A stretch of DNA of 64,000 nt from Mixophyes australis (Eukaryota; Chordata; Amphibia; Anura; Limnodynastidae): positions 183,717,350-183,781,349 of the forward strand of contig JAVHZZ010000006.1 of NCBI GenBank assembly GCA_036250195.1, in the 5' to 3' direction. The translations under genes were made by a program, and so were the position numbers. Positions within the stretch are counted from its first letter, which is position 1. Every line of letters begins with the position of its first letter. The notes beneath the pieces were generated by a model, which searched no databases, was not told where the DNA came from, and saw only the letters and a list, made by a program, of their open reading frames with translations. Positions 33,441-45,342 of the stretch are shown piece by piece.

Positions 33441-34215
33441 ATGCTAAACTAAAAGCCCAAATGAGAATAAAGCATTTTTTTTTAATAATTTTATTCTTTT
33501 ATCACAAGTACCACTACAATACTTGCTAAATAGTTTTTTCCATGCAAAGAGATAACCAATGAAACTTACCATCAGCAGGGCCATTACCCACTTCTTTGTA
33601 TTGGGCTAAGGAAAAACAAGTCCTACCTCTAGCGAAAACACTTTTCCAGTGGCAATAGGGCTCTTTACCCTTTGCTAAATCTGCTTATGTTATACCTGTT
33701 GCTATATGCAGTTGTGTGCCGATTTTCAGCCAGAGCTATGAGACAAAGCATACACCCTGAGGAAAAATGGCTGCCTGAAGCAGCTGTTTTATAGGCTAAA
33801 TCAATATTCATGTGAAGTAAATTATTGATTTGCTAGGATCTAGTGACATTAATTTTGGATTCAATTATTAATGAAAATGCAGCCCATGTATAAATTAGTT
33901 AGGTTATTGAAGCACTTTTACCTCAGTGATGTCACTAGGTCCCAGTCAGATTGCATTGCTATAGCTCGATTTCCTCCAAAGTGCACTGCTTTGCAGAGGA
34001 CCAAAGAAGGTTCACCAGTGCACCTAGTTTTGTGAAGCAGTGCTTCAACATTAAGGGGGTTTTATGAACCGTAAAACTAGTGAAAACAGCTGTTTTCTCT
34101 GGAGAATGGCCATCGCATCAGTCTACTCAATTTATGAAGGAATTAGCGCAGAAGAAATCAAAGATATAATTTAATGGGGGCTGCAAAATGAGAGATTTAT
34201 AAAGCAACGAAAACC
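33441..34215. other. No gene recognised
   Basis: Unique-looking AT-rich DNA with no long open frame, transposon ends or arrays that I could identify. Confidence 0.5.
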
Positions 34216-34220
34216 ATTGC

Positions 34221-34512
34221 TGTCATGCGCCGTCCCCATACTCACCATAGGTCGCAGGGATGGACGCCTTTCTCTGCTGGCAGCGCTGTCCAGTTTTAGG
34301 CAGCTGGGTGGCGTCCTCTCTCTTCAGGATTGCCGTACACATGTGTGTCCGCTCGCGTCTCCGTTTCCTGTCAATAGGACACTTTTCTGCACGTCCCTTG
34401 CAGCAAACTCCAAACTCCCTTGCAGGGATCCCTGGCATGTTTAGACTCTGCGCCTCCTAGCTTAGCAGCGCAAATATCATCAAGTGGCCTTCAGTCCCTG
34501 TGACTCGTGACA
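34221..34512. mobile_element. Short solo LTR with perfect 5-bp target duplication
   Basis: 292 bp starting TGTCATGCGCCGTCC and ending GACTCGTGACA. It is flanked by ATTGC on both sides (34216-34220 and 34513-34517). The overlapping open frames at 34217-34460 are incidental. Confidence 0.85.
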
Positions 34513-34517
34513 ATTGC

Positions 34518-36461
34518 TTTTTGCTGCACACTAGCACTATCTGAGGATAGTGTTACCTTATTTGTACCTATGTGGTCCAGTGAAGCTGGAAAGGCTGATC
34601 TTGATCCACTCCTGGTCAGGTCCCTATGTGCATGTTCAGACTTTAGCTGCACATTTCACTTGAAGCATTCTTCGCCAACGTTAGGCTGATAGTGAAGTGT
34701 AAAAATATTTCTTCAGAACGGAGAGTCTTCGTTGTGGCTGCCAGAGCAGCCCCAGCATCGTAAATGCCTAAAATACAACATTATGTATCACAACATTATG
34801 CTGCAATACATGTTACCTATAGCAGTATACTGAGCGCAAATAATAATACATTTCTCAGAGAAGGATTAATAAAATGCTTTGTGTAAGGTTCAATAGTTGT
34901 TTTAACTCTGCAAAAACACTTGAATTTTACCCTAGCTCTGAGCTGGTGTACATCTGGGCTTTTCTTATACTTTAATGGGACCTTTTATTTGCTATTTAGT
35001 GAAGAAATGTATTTGTAGGTACACTTTTTCAAATGCAAGACGAAAAGCTTCAAACACACAAAATTTGCAATAAAGACAGCCCACTGTCCCCTCACTCTCA
35101 TGATTTAGGAGTCCATTTTTCAATGGATGAATAGTACAAAATCTGGTGAAAATGGGAGTAATCACACCCAGATAATTAATAGGCCCCTAAAGGTGCACTA
35201 CCACCTAAGGAGGGAGCAGAGCTTTATTAGCTCTGCTTCTTCCCCGGAGCGTGAGGGGCAGAGTTCTCTCTTTTCCCTTGGCTAAAAATCAGCTACGGGA
35301 TGTTCTCGATGGAGACATTCTGCAGCCAAGTTGAAGTGGCCATTTTGCTTTCATTTAAGCCATAAATGATGCCAAACTGAGCTGCATTTTAGGAGAAAAA
35401 ACAAAAAAGTCCTAGAACCCACCCATCCTCTGGGCTAGAGAGAAAGAAACAGGGCAACCGGGGCAGTAACTGTACCGAGACTATAGCCGATTCACTCGAA
35501 CAGAGGCGAGTTCAGCGTGCCCACTACCGTAATGGGCACCCCAACCACTGACTGTCGACTGCACTGCATTTTCCGGCCACTCTTCATCCAGGATCACCAG
35601 CAGCCATGCCAATTGAGCACCAACATGATAAGCATCCAGCCCTGTATCCGTGCTACCAAGTACCGCCAACCAGGTAGGGTGGGTGTGCAATGTCCAGACT
35701 GCAGAGACTGCTTAATTATCCACCCATCCAACTTATAGACCCTGTCTACCTTTCCCCTATGACAACAGACGGGCGTACTTCATAGTTAACTATTTACCCC
35801 AGAGAATGATCCAGTTTGAAGCTTTTCAGTTGGAGAGGGATATATATATATATATATATCAGCAACAGATTAGGTTTTGGAGGAGAGAAAGCAAGAGCTG
35901 TTACATAGCTTTCCAAATTCTATGTTTGGACTTGTAGACCTGATAGCTTAACTGAAAAGTCCATGATATTCCAGCCCCTAAAATTAGGATAACAAATTAT
36001 GTGGACAGGCAAGGCTAACAAGGCAAAAGGTTAAGTGATAAAATAACAGAGATAAGGATAAACACACAGTGTTATAGACATGTACACAGTGGAAGGTGGA
36101 GACCTATTCAGAGGGAAACTACTATTTTCAGTCAGAGATTGAGAGAGATGGTGGGGGAGTACAAAATATTCCTCTTCATCTGTAATAAATCCAGGGATCC
36201 CAGTGTTGGCGAAAAAACCATAATGCACGATGCAGTACTAGCTCGCTAAGAGCTTCTGTAGCGACTGAGCTCTTAGTGGCAGCACAGACATATATGTAAC
36301 CCAGGGATTTCCCATGACCTGAACATAGCAATGCTCTAAGTTTGGAGAGTTTGCACTGTGGCATGTATAGGTTTAGTAACTGTTTCCTGGTGATTGTATT
36401 TGGTAAAATTAGACATAATCTAATTTTCTATTCGTGTGAATTGTAGATGGCAAATTGATTG
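34518..36461. other. Unassigned sequence
   Basis: No convincing gene. There is a short TA microsatellite at about 35841-35858. A minus-strand open frame at 35481-35690, extended upstream, includes HTHPTWLAVLGSTD and is discussed as a weak candidate only. Confidence 0.45.
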
Positions 36462-36843
36462 ATACCGCTTTCATACTGCCGCCCCGGCAATATCTCGGGT
36501 ATATGAACCCGGGATATTACCGGGGGACAGAGGCTCCTACGGAGAGAAATTCCTGGGTCTCCATGAGGAGCTCTGATTGGCTCCTCGTGTGTTGTGTTTT
36601 TTTTTTTTTAACTTTATAATTGTGTTTGGTGAGACCCAGGTTGAAAAACCCGGTGTCACCATTCATAGTGCAGGTGACCCAGGTCAGACCCGGGAATTAC
36701 CCCACCAAAAGTCCCGGTCTAAATCCCTGGTTTTGAAGACCAGGGATTTTTCACTAACACCATTCATACTTCGCCTAAACCCGGGCCGTCTGGGCTTGCC
36801 CCGGCAAAAACACGGGTTTTTCATGCAGTATGAATGGGGTATT
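36462..36843. mobile_element. DNA transposon/MITE with TTCATACTGC ends
   Basis: The left end ATACCGCTTTCATACTGC is inverted at the right end as GCAGTATGAATGGGGTAT. The interior has several CCCGGG-rich and CATTCATA blocks. Non-coding; target duplication unclear. Confidence 0.65.
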
Positions 36844-37016
36844 AGTTATATTTCAGATATTTGTCATAGGCAATTGCAAATTGTTTAGAATTCATCCAAA
36901 TTCATCCATAATTTGCTAAATAAATAACACCTACTTGAGAATAGTGCCAAGCATAGTGCATTAACCGCAATGAATCCAATAAGCAATAGCCTTATATAAG
37001 AAGTTTACAGACCCTT

Positions 37017-37148
37017 GGGGTATATTTACTAAACTGTGGGTTTGAAAAAGTGGAGGTTCTAGCTGTTCTAGCTGTCATTTTGTAGCATCTGATTGGTTGC
37101 TATAGGCAACATCTTCACTTTGCAAACCCCCAATTTAGCAAATATACC
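37017..37148. mobile_element. Palindromic MITE, copy 2 (internally shortened)
   Basis: GGGGTATATTTACTAAACTG at the left pairs with the AATTTAGCAAATATACC end. The CTGATTGGTTGCTATAGGC core is present, but part of the left arm is deleted. Confidence 0.8.
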
Positions 37149-37628
37149 AATTAGTCTTCCTGGCTTGTACAAGGGCAAAATGTGTGTGTGGATGCTCACT
37201 GTGACTGAATATTCATATCCCAGAGTACTAGACACCTGTGTGCACATTTGCTACAAAGCAGCGTAAATGTTATGGAAATATTGCTTCTCTTTGTCTTTTA
37301 CAATAGCTATCTAGGTGTGAACGTTCATTGAGACAACAGCCTTATTTTTTTCAAACACACTGGTGCAAAAACAAAGTGCAGTCAGTTATCTTACCCAAAA
37401 TTGGGTATTAATCAACACTGGATGACTACAAGATTATCAAGAACTATAAGTGTGCCATGTAAGCATTTAGTTCATAAACAAGTGGTTTCTGCGCATACTC
37501 ACATGTGAAAAGTGTACTATATGGCAAAAAAGCAATTTGCGTTCAACTCATCATGAGCCCTAAAATGAAAATTGGATAAGCAGAAGCTATAGTCTAAAGT
37601 AAAGGACATATTGATCTACTTGTATATT
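37149..37628. other. No gene recognised
   Basis: About 480 bp without recognisable frames, repeats or element ends. Confidence 0.5.
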
Positions 37629-38330
37629 GAATTCCTTTCACGCCGCTCCTCCTCTGCCTCCCCTCTCTGCCTTGCCTTACACTGGCTCCCCTTTCCCTTC
37701 AAAATTCTTTTCAAACTCCTTACCACCACTTACAAGGCTCTCTCCCAGTCTACTGTCCCTTATATCTCTAACCTCCTCTCCATTCACACTCCTGCCCTTT
37801 CCCTGCACTCGGCCAATGACCACCACCTCTCCTCCACTCTGATCACCTCTTCCCAATCCAGAATCCAAGACTTCTCCTGTGCGGCCCCCCTTCACTGGAA
37901 TGACCTCCCTCGCTCCATCCGTCTCTTTCCTAACCTGTGCTCCTTCAAACGGGCACTTAAAACTCACCTGTTCCTCAAAGCCTACTAACCCTCCACTTAA
38001 GCCCCTCATCTCCTCCGCTCGTTCTCCGATCTGTCTTTCCAGCCCCCCTTTTCTCCCCCCATGCTTCAACTGGCTCCCCTTGTGACTGTTTTGTTTACCC
38101 TCCCTTAGAATGTAAGCTCATATGAGCAGGACCCTCTTCCCTCCTGTCTCCATACCTGTTCTTCTGCTCCGTCTTTACTGCATTAGCCTGCCTGGAGTTT
38201 CTGAAGTATTGGTATTTTTTGTTTATTGTTCTGTACTGTTTTACCCTGTATAGTCTACTGTTTGTACTGTGTACGGCGCAGTGGAAATCTTGTGGCGCCT
38301 TACAAATAAACGATAATAATAATAATTCCT
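37629..38330 (+). mobile_element. 5'-truncated L2 LINE
   Basis: The coding part 37629-37986 reads LHWLPFPFKILFKLLTTTYKA, SRIQDFSCAAPLHWNDLPRS and LKTHLFLKAY then a stop. This is the RT C-terminal region of L2, and this segment is open. The 3' end is CTTGTGGCGCCTTACAAATAAACG with an (ATA) tail. Same subfamily as the copy at 30493. Confidence 0.9.
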
Positions 38331-39040
38331 CCCAAAGTGTCTGTGAAGTATTAAATATCCAGAGATTGTGCCTATGCTAAAGGGGATTGACCATCAACTG
38401 TGCTAAAACTTTGATTGCTGTATTTAAAGCAATTTGCAAAGATGGTGCACAAATAATGACATTGTAGGCTGTTCCCTGGTGCTATAATTTGTGGGGATGT
38501 GGTACCACTTTCATTCTTTATGAAATTGACATACGAGTTTTAAGAAGAGTTTATGACTCCTGCATGAGTGTCACAAAACACAAGGCATGTCTCGTTCAAG
38601 CTACGATGGAGAGGCGCTTAGTGAAATAAGGAAATTATTATCTAATTTTTAATACTTTTTTAAAACAATTTTTTAAATCACTTGAAATTTTTATTTTATT
38701 TTATATGTGTGAAAGCTGCTACTGAATCCAGAGAACACTGGATCCAGAGCTGGTGCTATGCACCTTGCATTTTTCATCCTTAGCATGCATATAATACCCC
38801 TATGTACATAATCAAGAGGCTAGCTGATGGTGTCTCTCCCTACTAGGACAATCAGAACACGTGAGGGAGCAGTCAATTGCTAGAGGAGATTCTGGCAGAG
38901 TTAGGGGACTATTTATCAATAGGCCACTTACTCTGGCGATAAAGCTGTTTAAAAAAAAAAAAAAGATCACAATTATTTACCAAATAACGATTTCGGAGCA
39001 GCTGAGTGATACTGTCCTGGAATGGTAAAGGTTATTTTAC
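38331..39040. other. No gene recognised
   Basis: AT-rich DNA with an A-tract near 38950. No coding or transposon structure identified. Confidence 0.5.
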
Positions 39041-40262
39041 TGCTTCGCTGAATAGCCTCCACCACATTAATAGCCCACACCACATTTAATGAGATACTCC
39101 AAATTAAATTAAGAAACCCTCCTGCTGATGCATGACATGAATCCCTCACATTACATTAAAAGCCCCAAACAGGCCTTACAGTGTATATTTAGCCTCCACT
39201 AAGAGCCACATTATATTAATACCCGCACCTGCATGCATATTGCATTAATAGCTTCATTATATAATCTTAATTACATTAATACTTCATTAATAGCTCCCAA
39301 CAACTTACACATTATATTAAAAACTGTCACAGGCCGGGTGTTTGGCTTCCATGGCCAAAGTCTGGCACGCTTACTACCTGCTCCCTGATGAAGACTATTG
39401 CTGTCCGTGGCGGCTGCCATCTTCCTCATCAGGTTGCTTTATTCCCTCTTCCGCCCTGGTCATTTGCCTGCATCCCAGCCTCCTATCATAAAAGGCATCT
39501 CTTCCACTTAATCGGTACCTGTTCTTTTGATCACCTAACCTCTTAGGTGTTGGACGTAGCTCTGCACCTGTGTATCTCCACCATTCCTGTGATACTGTCT
39601 GCAGATTATTGACCCTCCTGTGCATCTCCACTATCCCAGTGGTACTATTCTGCCGCGCAAAGACTATTGCACCTCCTGTGTATCTCCACCATTCCAGTGG
39701 TACCGATCTGCCATCCGCAGACTATGGTATCTCCTGTGTATCTCCACCATTCCAGTGGTATCGCCATGTCGCCCGCAGGCTACTGCACCTACCTGTTCTC
39801 CAACACTCCTGTGGCTTCCCCCACACCCAATTCAGCCTTCAACTAACAGTATTCTCATATTGTACTGTTCCTGTAAACGTTCTATACTGACCACCTCTAG
39901 AAGGTTTTGCCTAGTATTTCTTATGAGGGCCGATACCTGTGGAGCAGATGCCGCTAAGACCAAACCTCCTTGCAGGGGTCCCTGGCGAAGACCATCTACC
40001 CTGTTTTACTCAGCATCTCTCTGGGAATAGCACTAAACTAAGCAGATCTAGGATCCAGATACCCTAGGAACCGTGACAATAACCTCCACTAAACCTACAC
40101 TACGTTACATTAAAACTCCCCACTACACTACAGTAATACCCTTCCCCATGCTGATTAATACCCCATTACATTAGTACCCCCAACACATATTAATGCCCTC
40201 ATTACATTAACAGCCCTCACAAACTCCCACATTACATTAGTAGCCCATGCATAACATTAATG
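39041..40262. repeat. Degenerate ACATTAATA-type minisatellite, split by a solo LTR
   Basis: Loose units of about 25-30 bp, each containing ACATTA/CATTAATA followed by a C-rich stretch such as GCCCCCAC, occupy 39041-39319 and 40084-40262. The LTR at 39325-40078 interrupts the array. Confidence 0.7.
39325..40078. mobile_element. Solo Gypsy-type LTR in a minisatellite
   Basis: 754 bp beginning TGTCACAGGCCGGG and ending GGAACCGTGACA. Flanks are AAAAC and ATAAC, 4 of 5 matching. Inside, CTGTGTATCTCCACCATTCC-type units of about 70 bp repeat three to four times (about 39560-39770), like the arrays in the LTR at 10092. Confidence 0.85.

Positions 40263-40265
<3 letters not shown>

Positions 40266-40296
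<31 letters not shown>
40266..40296. repeat. AC microsatellite
   Basis: About 15 uninterrupted CA units. Confidence 0.95.
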
Positions 40297-40298
<2 letters not shown>

Positions 40299-40865
40299 AC
40301 ATTAATCTTCAACTCACACACACAAATGCATCGTGCCTCCTGGGGAGGGAAAGGGTGTAGGAGAGGGAAGGGGAGGGGAACAAAAGGAGGGGCGCCAGTC
40401 AGATATCAGGGAAGAGTAGTGGAACAACCCCCTGCTCTGACTGTCTGTGACCCCTGTCTGTCAGCCAAAGCATCCAACCCTACACTGACAGACAGGAAGC
40501 TGAACCAATAATGAGCCCAAGTGCACTGCACATCCTGTATCCATGGTGAAGACTGCCCCGTAACAATGCACACACAATACATAACCACATTTTAAACTTC
40601 CATCTTTAATAGCTTTCTCCACTGGCAGTTTAAAACTTGGCAACATAATGTGTATGATGCGGCTATTGGAAGATGCCTATTAGATTGTAATAGGTGTCAG
40701 TAGATGTGAGGAAGGAGGTTAAGCCACACGTTGTCACTTAACCAGAATGTTGGTTTATTAAACACAGGATACAGGTTATAGGTATAATGAACACTCTGTG
40801 AAATAGAATGGGTATACACAAGAGCTAGGTAATGCATGTCCCTGCAGCACCACGACACTCATGTG
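40297..40865. other. No gene recognised
   Basis: G-rich and mixed sequence. Short open frames at 40260-40646 overlap on both strands and show no family features. Confidence 0.5.
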
Positions 40866-41069
40866 CATACATGACAACTTTCAAAACTTCTCATCCAAGA
40901 GATCCCAAGGGAGAAGTCATGTGACATGGGGTAGGAGGGAGCGTGGTAACATTGTCGCTTCACCATAGCCCCGCCCCAAATGCCGAAGTTTGTTCACTCT
41001 TCCGGGAGTCTGGGAGGGCTCCCCGAAATTCATTAGCCTCCCGGGAATTGTGGGAGAGTAGACAAGTAT
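40866..41069. mobile_element. hAT-type MITE related to the 2483 element
   Basis: It starts CATACATGACAACTTTC and ends GTAGACAAGTAT. The right part contains CTCCCGGGAATTGTGGGAGAG, matching the complement of the CTCTCCCAAAATGTCCGGGAG part of the copy at 2483-2748. A clear target duplication is not visible. Confidence 0.65.
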
Positions 41070-41077
41070 CATCACCA

Positions 41078-42650
41078 TAAAATCATTATCCTCATCATTA
41101 ATTTATATAGTGCCAGCAAATTCTGTAGCGCTGTACAATTGGGAACAAACATTAATAAAGCAGTACTGGGTAATACATACAGACAGAGAGGTAAGAGAAC
41201 CCTGCTCGCAATCTTACAACCTATGGGACAATGGGAATTTGAAACACAAGGACATGTGCTACATCATATTGCACACTGGATCAGCTAGAATGCAAAGGTA
41301 AAAGTACTGAGTGGGCTGTGTGTGTGGCAATGTTGGTCAGAGGGTTTTTGTCTTGTGTTAGCTGTGTAGAGGGTGGTAATAGGGGAGATTAAGATGTTGG
41401 TTGAGGAATATCATAAGCTTGTCTGAAGAGGTGGGTTTTCAGAGAACTCTTGAAGGTTTGGAGACTAGAGGAAAGTCTTACTATGCGAGGGAGGGAATTC
41501 CACAAAGTGGGTGCAGCCCGAAAAAAGTCCTGTAAACGAGAATGGGAGGATGTGATGAGAGTGGAAGAGAGACGCAGATCTTGTGCAGAACGGAGGTGTC
41601 GAGTAGGGAGATATTTTGAGACAAGTGAGGAAATGTATGTCGGTGCAATTTTGTTGACTGCCTTGTATGTTAGTAGAAGAATTTTATATTGAATTCATTG
41701 AAATATAGGTAACCATGTAGAGACTGACAGAGTGGCTCAGCAGAGGAAGAAAGGTTTGCAAGGAAAATCAATCTAGCCGCTACGTGTATAATAGATTGTA
41801 GGGGTTCAAGTCTGACTTTGGGAAGACTAGTAAGGAGGGAATTGCAATAGTCAATGCGAGAGATGATGAGTGCATGAATTAAGGTTTTTGTGGTGTCTTG
41901 TGTGAGATATGTGCATATTCTGGAAATGTTCTTTAGATGTATGTAACATGATTTAGATATGGAGTTGATGTGGGGAATAAATGATAGTTGTGAGTCAAGG
42001 ATAACACCTAGGCAGCGAGCTTGCGTGGTGGGATTTATGGTCATGTTATCAACAGAAATAGAAATGTCAGACAGGAAGCTTCTGTTTTTGGGTGGGAATA
42101 TTATTAATTCAGTTTTTGAAAGATTGAGTTTGGGTTGGCGAACAGACATCCAAGATGAAATGGCAGAAAGACAGTCAGTAACGCGAGACAACACAGATTG
42201 TGAAAGATCAGGAGAGGATAGATAGATTTGTGTATCATCCGCATAGAGACGATACTGAAATCCAAAGGAGCTTATTAGGACTGAGCCTTGCGGTACTCCA
42301 ACTGATAAAGGAAGCGGAGCAGAGGTGGATACAGAGAAATTAACACTGAAAGAGCGATTAGATAGGTAGAATGAGAACCAGGATAGGACAGTGCCTTCAA
42401 GACCTAGGGATTGTAGCGTTTGTATGAGGAGAGTGTGGTCAACAGTGTCAAATGCAGCAGAGAGATCCAGGAGAATTAGAAGAGAGTAATGGTTTTTACT
42501 TTTTGCTGTGATCAAACCATTGACAACGTTGGTCAGCGCAGTCTCTGTGGAGTGTTGAGAGCGAAAGCCTTACTGAAGAGGATCCAATAGGTTGTTTGCT
42601 GTAAGAAAGTGTGTGTGGCGAGTGTAGGCAATTCTTCCGAGAGGCTTGGA
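41078..42650 (-). mobile_element. 5'-truncated L2 LINE, antisense (same subfamily as 17524)
   Basis: The tail is at the left (ATCATTA..., 41078-41100), then the L2 3' UTR, the RT C-terminus and RT core up to about 42600. It is highly similar to the copy at 17524-21229. Confidence 0.9.
41500..42600 (-). pseudogene. L2 reverse transcriptase with a 15-codon internal deletion
   Basis: The 281-codon frame 41670-42515 has [24 protein letters not shown] joined directly to [18 protein letters not shown], and [11 protein letters not shown]. Compared with the copy at 17524, 15 codons (45 bp) between GSVL and ISSFGF are missing in frame, with CTA at both junctions. A stop replaces the codon between DPLQ and GFRSQHS. 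A frameshift near 41690 precedes the RT C-terminus. YADD is intact, but the gene is truncated and dead. Confidence 0.85.
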
Positions 42651-43798
42651 GCTTGAAGCTTGAAGTATGCTCATACGCAGCAAGGAGCACTGTCTGTTCA
42701 TGCACAGTAGCCACTCATATGGAGCCGTGTGGCACTGCGCTTCTGGCACCCACCACTGGAGACAGCATGCGGTGCCCATCTGTGTCAATGGCATCTGGGA
42801 GGGTGCTGTTGAGACAGATATATCACTTTCACTGACATCTGAAATAGCAAGTGTCGAAAATTAAACCTGTCAACCCTCTCATCTCTTTCAGAATATAACA
42901 GTCATTTCACTGCAATGTAATAATAACAAAACCAGTAGTGCCAATGTAGTTATTACAATATGATACAACAAAGTAGAAACAGAAATGTGCAGTGAGAAAA
43001 GTTGCATTGTTTTTTCATTTCTTATATGTTTCTGCCCCTTAAAATCAACTTCCTCAGACAGCAGTCTCAATTCACACCCTGCATTTCAATCATCTATAAG
43101 GCTTAAGCAAAGCTGTGCATATGGATGATGCCATAGAGCAGAAACAATTTATTTGGAAACGCTCAATGCTGTAAAAACTAAGTCCAATTATAATCTATTT
43201 GCGTTAAGGTGGAGATTGTGGTCATAGGTTACAAAATCCACCTGAGAGATATTGGCTGAGTCAGATTACGTTTTGTAAGGGAAATGTTTCCAGGGAATGC
43301 CCATCTGTTTTATTGTGACCAGATAAAGTTTTCTATAATTCAGGGAAATGGGAAGAGAATACAGAGATGCTGTGAAATATTTGCTAGAGAGCAGACAGGG
43401 CTGTCCTTCACTTCACTCACCTTCTAAAGTCAACAGATGTGAAAGTTTTCTGGGTCTCCAGATTATTTCTATGGATGTCTCTGAAGTTTGTATTTGAGAT
43501 ATATGAAGTTAATTGTACTGTTGGACACAAACAAGCCAATCCTGTAGCTCAGTCTGAGAACCAGGATTCATTTTCAATATTAATTTGGCTCCTGAGCTCT
43601 GGCAGCCAGATACATATTAATTAGATCATTGGCACTGAGCTGGCACTGAGTTTGTTTTGGGGCCACACAATTTTCAAAATTGAGGAAAATTGCAGATATT
43701 GCTGACATCTCAGCATATTTGGGTGCCAGATTATTCACACAAGGAACAACAGCAATGTATCAAAATTATTTTTTTTCCAAAACTCTTCAGTTCACATA
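42651..43798. other. No gene recognised
   Basis: Mixed-composition DNA. Frames at 42570-42864 lie on both strands and look incidental. No transposon structure identified. Confidence 0.45.
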
Positions 43799-44412
43799 GG
43801 GGTCTATTTAACAAGCATTTTTCCTGTGGTAAACCCCTGAAAACAACAGTTAACTGTGAAATCACTATGTACTATTGAAGCATTGCAGCAGATATCTCAG
43901 ATATCTGCTGCTTTGCATTTCCTATAGTTTTTCTGAGCATTCCCCATAACAGTGTATGGGAAGTGCTCAGAACCGCTATGTATGACAGTTTAATTAGAGA
44001 AACTTTTCTCTTTTTTTACATGTTAATGTACTCCATCTGAAGCTGGCGTACATTAACATATCTGAAAAATTTCGCGCTGTCCAGCTTTGCTCTTCAGACA
44101 GCGCATGTGTGGAGGGATCATGTGATCCCTCCCTGTCAATCATCCTGCAGTTTGCACATGCACCAACTATTCGGTCGGTGCATGCGCACTAACAAAAAAG
44201 AAAAAAAAAAAAAAAGAGAAGATCATCGCAGCCTTAAAAATTGAGAAGAGACTGCGATGATCAGGTGAGTCACTTCTCAGGGACAGCAGGTTATCGGCAC
44301 TGCTGTCCCTGAGAAGTTTTTTAATACATAGCCGTTACTTTTCAATCCTTATCAAGGAGATAAGGATTGAAAAGTATCAAGTCAAAAAAATGAAGGGTCA
44401 TAAATAGACCCC
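43799..44412. mobile_element. Palindrome-rich MITE
   Basis: GGGGTCTATTTAACAAG at the left is inverted at the right as CATAAATAGACCCC, with ATA on both outer flanks. The interior is a chain of perfect or near-perfect palindromes: GCAGCAGATATC/GATATCTGCTGC near 43895-43925, GGAGGGATC/GATCCCTCC near 44110-44135, CAGGGACAGCA/TGCTGTCCCTG near 44278-44315, and ACTTTTCAATCCTTATC/ its complement near 44336-44375. Non-coding. Confidence 0.75.
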
Positions 44413-45342
44413 ATAAAGTCTAATTAAATGGCATAATAATTTATACAGCTTGAAATGATGCCCTTTTTTAATTAGCATAAGGCATGGCAAGGTTCATAAA
44501 TATATACATTATATTTTTTGCCAAACCAAAAGTACGTTTATAAACTAATATTTTTTTTTTAATACATTTGCTGTGGTCGTGGTCATGGAAAGTGCTGTAG
44601 ACATCATTTTTCCAACAATAACATGATGTTTACTTATTTTTTACTTATTAGGAAAATAATCACACATGCTTTATATTCTTTTTCTTTTCACAAACTATGC
44701 TGGAGTCTATGTGGACATAGTTTAACTCCATATTTTTACTTTTGCAGCATACAAAAAAATGTCTCTGTGGACACAAACTTAATTATTACTATGTGTAATA
44801 TGGCTGCAGTGGGATATATCAAGGCCAGCAATGCAAAGGTGAGCGAGACTGGAGATTGTCATTAGAACTTGCACGGGAAATTAAATGTTTGAGAAACAGA
44901 AACAGCGCTGTGCCGAGGGACCAACAACATTTTCATCTCTGCCAGATGATTTTTTTTTTACAAAACTGATCATGTTACAAGCAAGTGGCCAGGCACTTAT
45001 ATCAAAATACACATACACACACACACACACACACATACACACCACACACATACTTGTTTTTATTGCATCGTGAGGACCCATGTCTGGAACATGGCGTATA
45101 TGGACACCCTGTCCCCAATGCCTTGTGGACAGAGCAATCATAGGGGTATGTGTAGGAACGGTTTGTCACCAGAGTTACCACATGAGATTTACACTTTGAC
45201 TTTGCATAAAGTTCTGACACGGACTGCAAAATGGGTAAAGTGTAATGTATTTTGACTGTCTGAGGACATCCATATGCCCGGCCCGCTTACACCAACACTT
45301 AGCCATGGAGGCTACAGCCCTGTTCAACCACTTTACATCATT
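44413..45342. other. No gene recognised; AC microsatellite at 45010-45036
   Basis: AT-rich DNA with T-tracts and a short ACAC tract. Open frames at 44881-45229 arise from the microsatellite. Its right end adjoins the stop of the recombinase pseudogene. Confidence 0.5.

Noticed and set aside
41450..42225. Plus-strand Arg/Glu-rich frames
   Set aside because: Antisense shadows of the minus-strand L2.
45002..45229. Cys/Val-rich frames near 45000
   Set aside because: Produced by the AC microsatellite.
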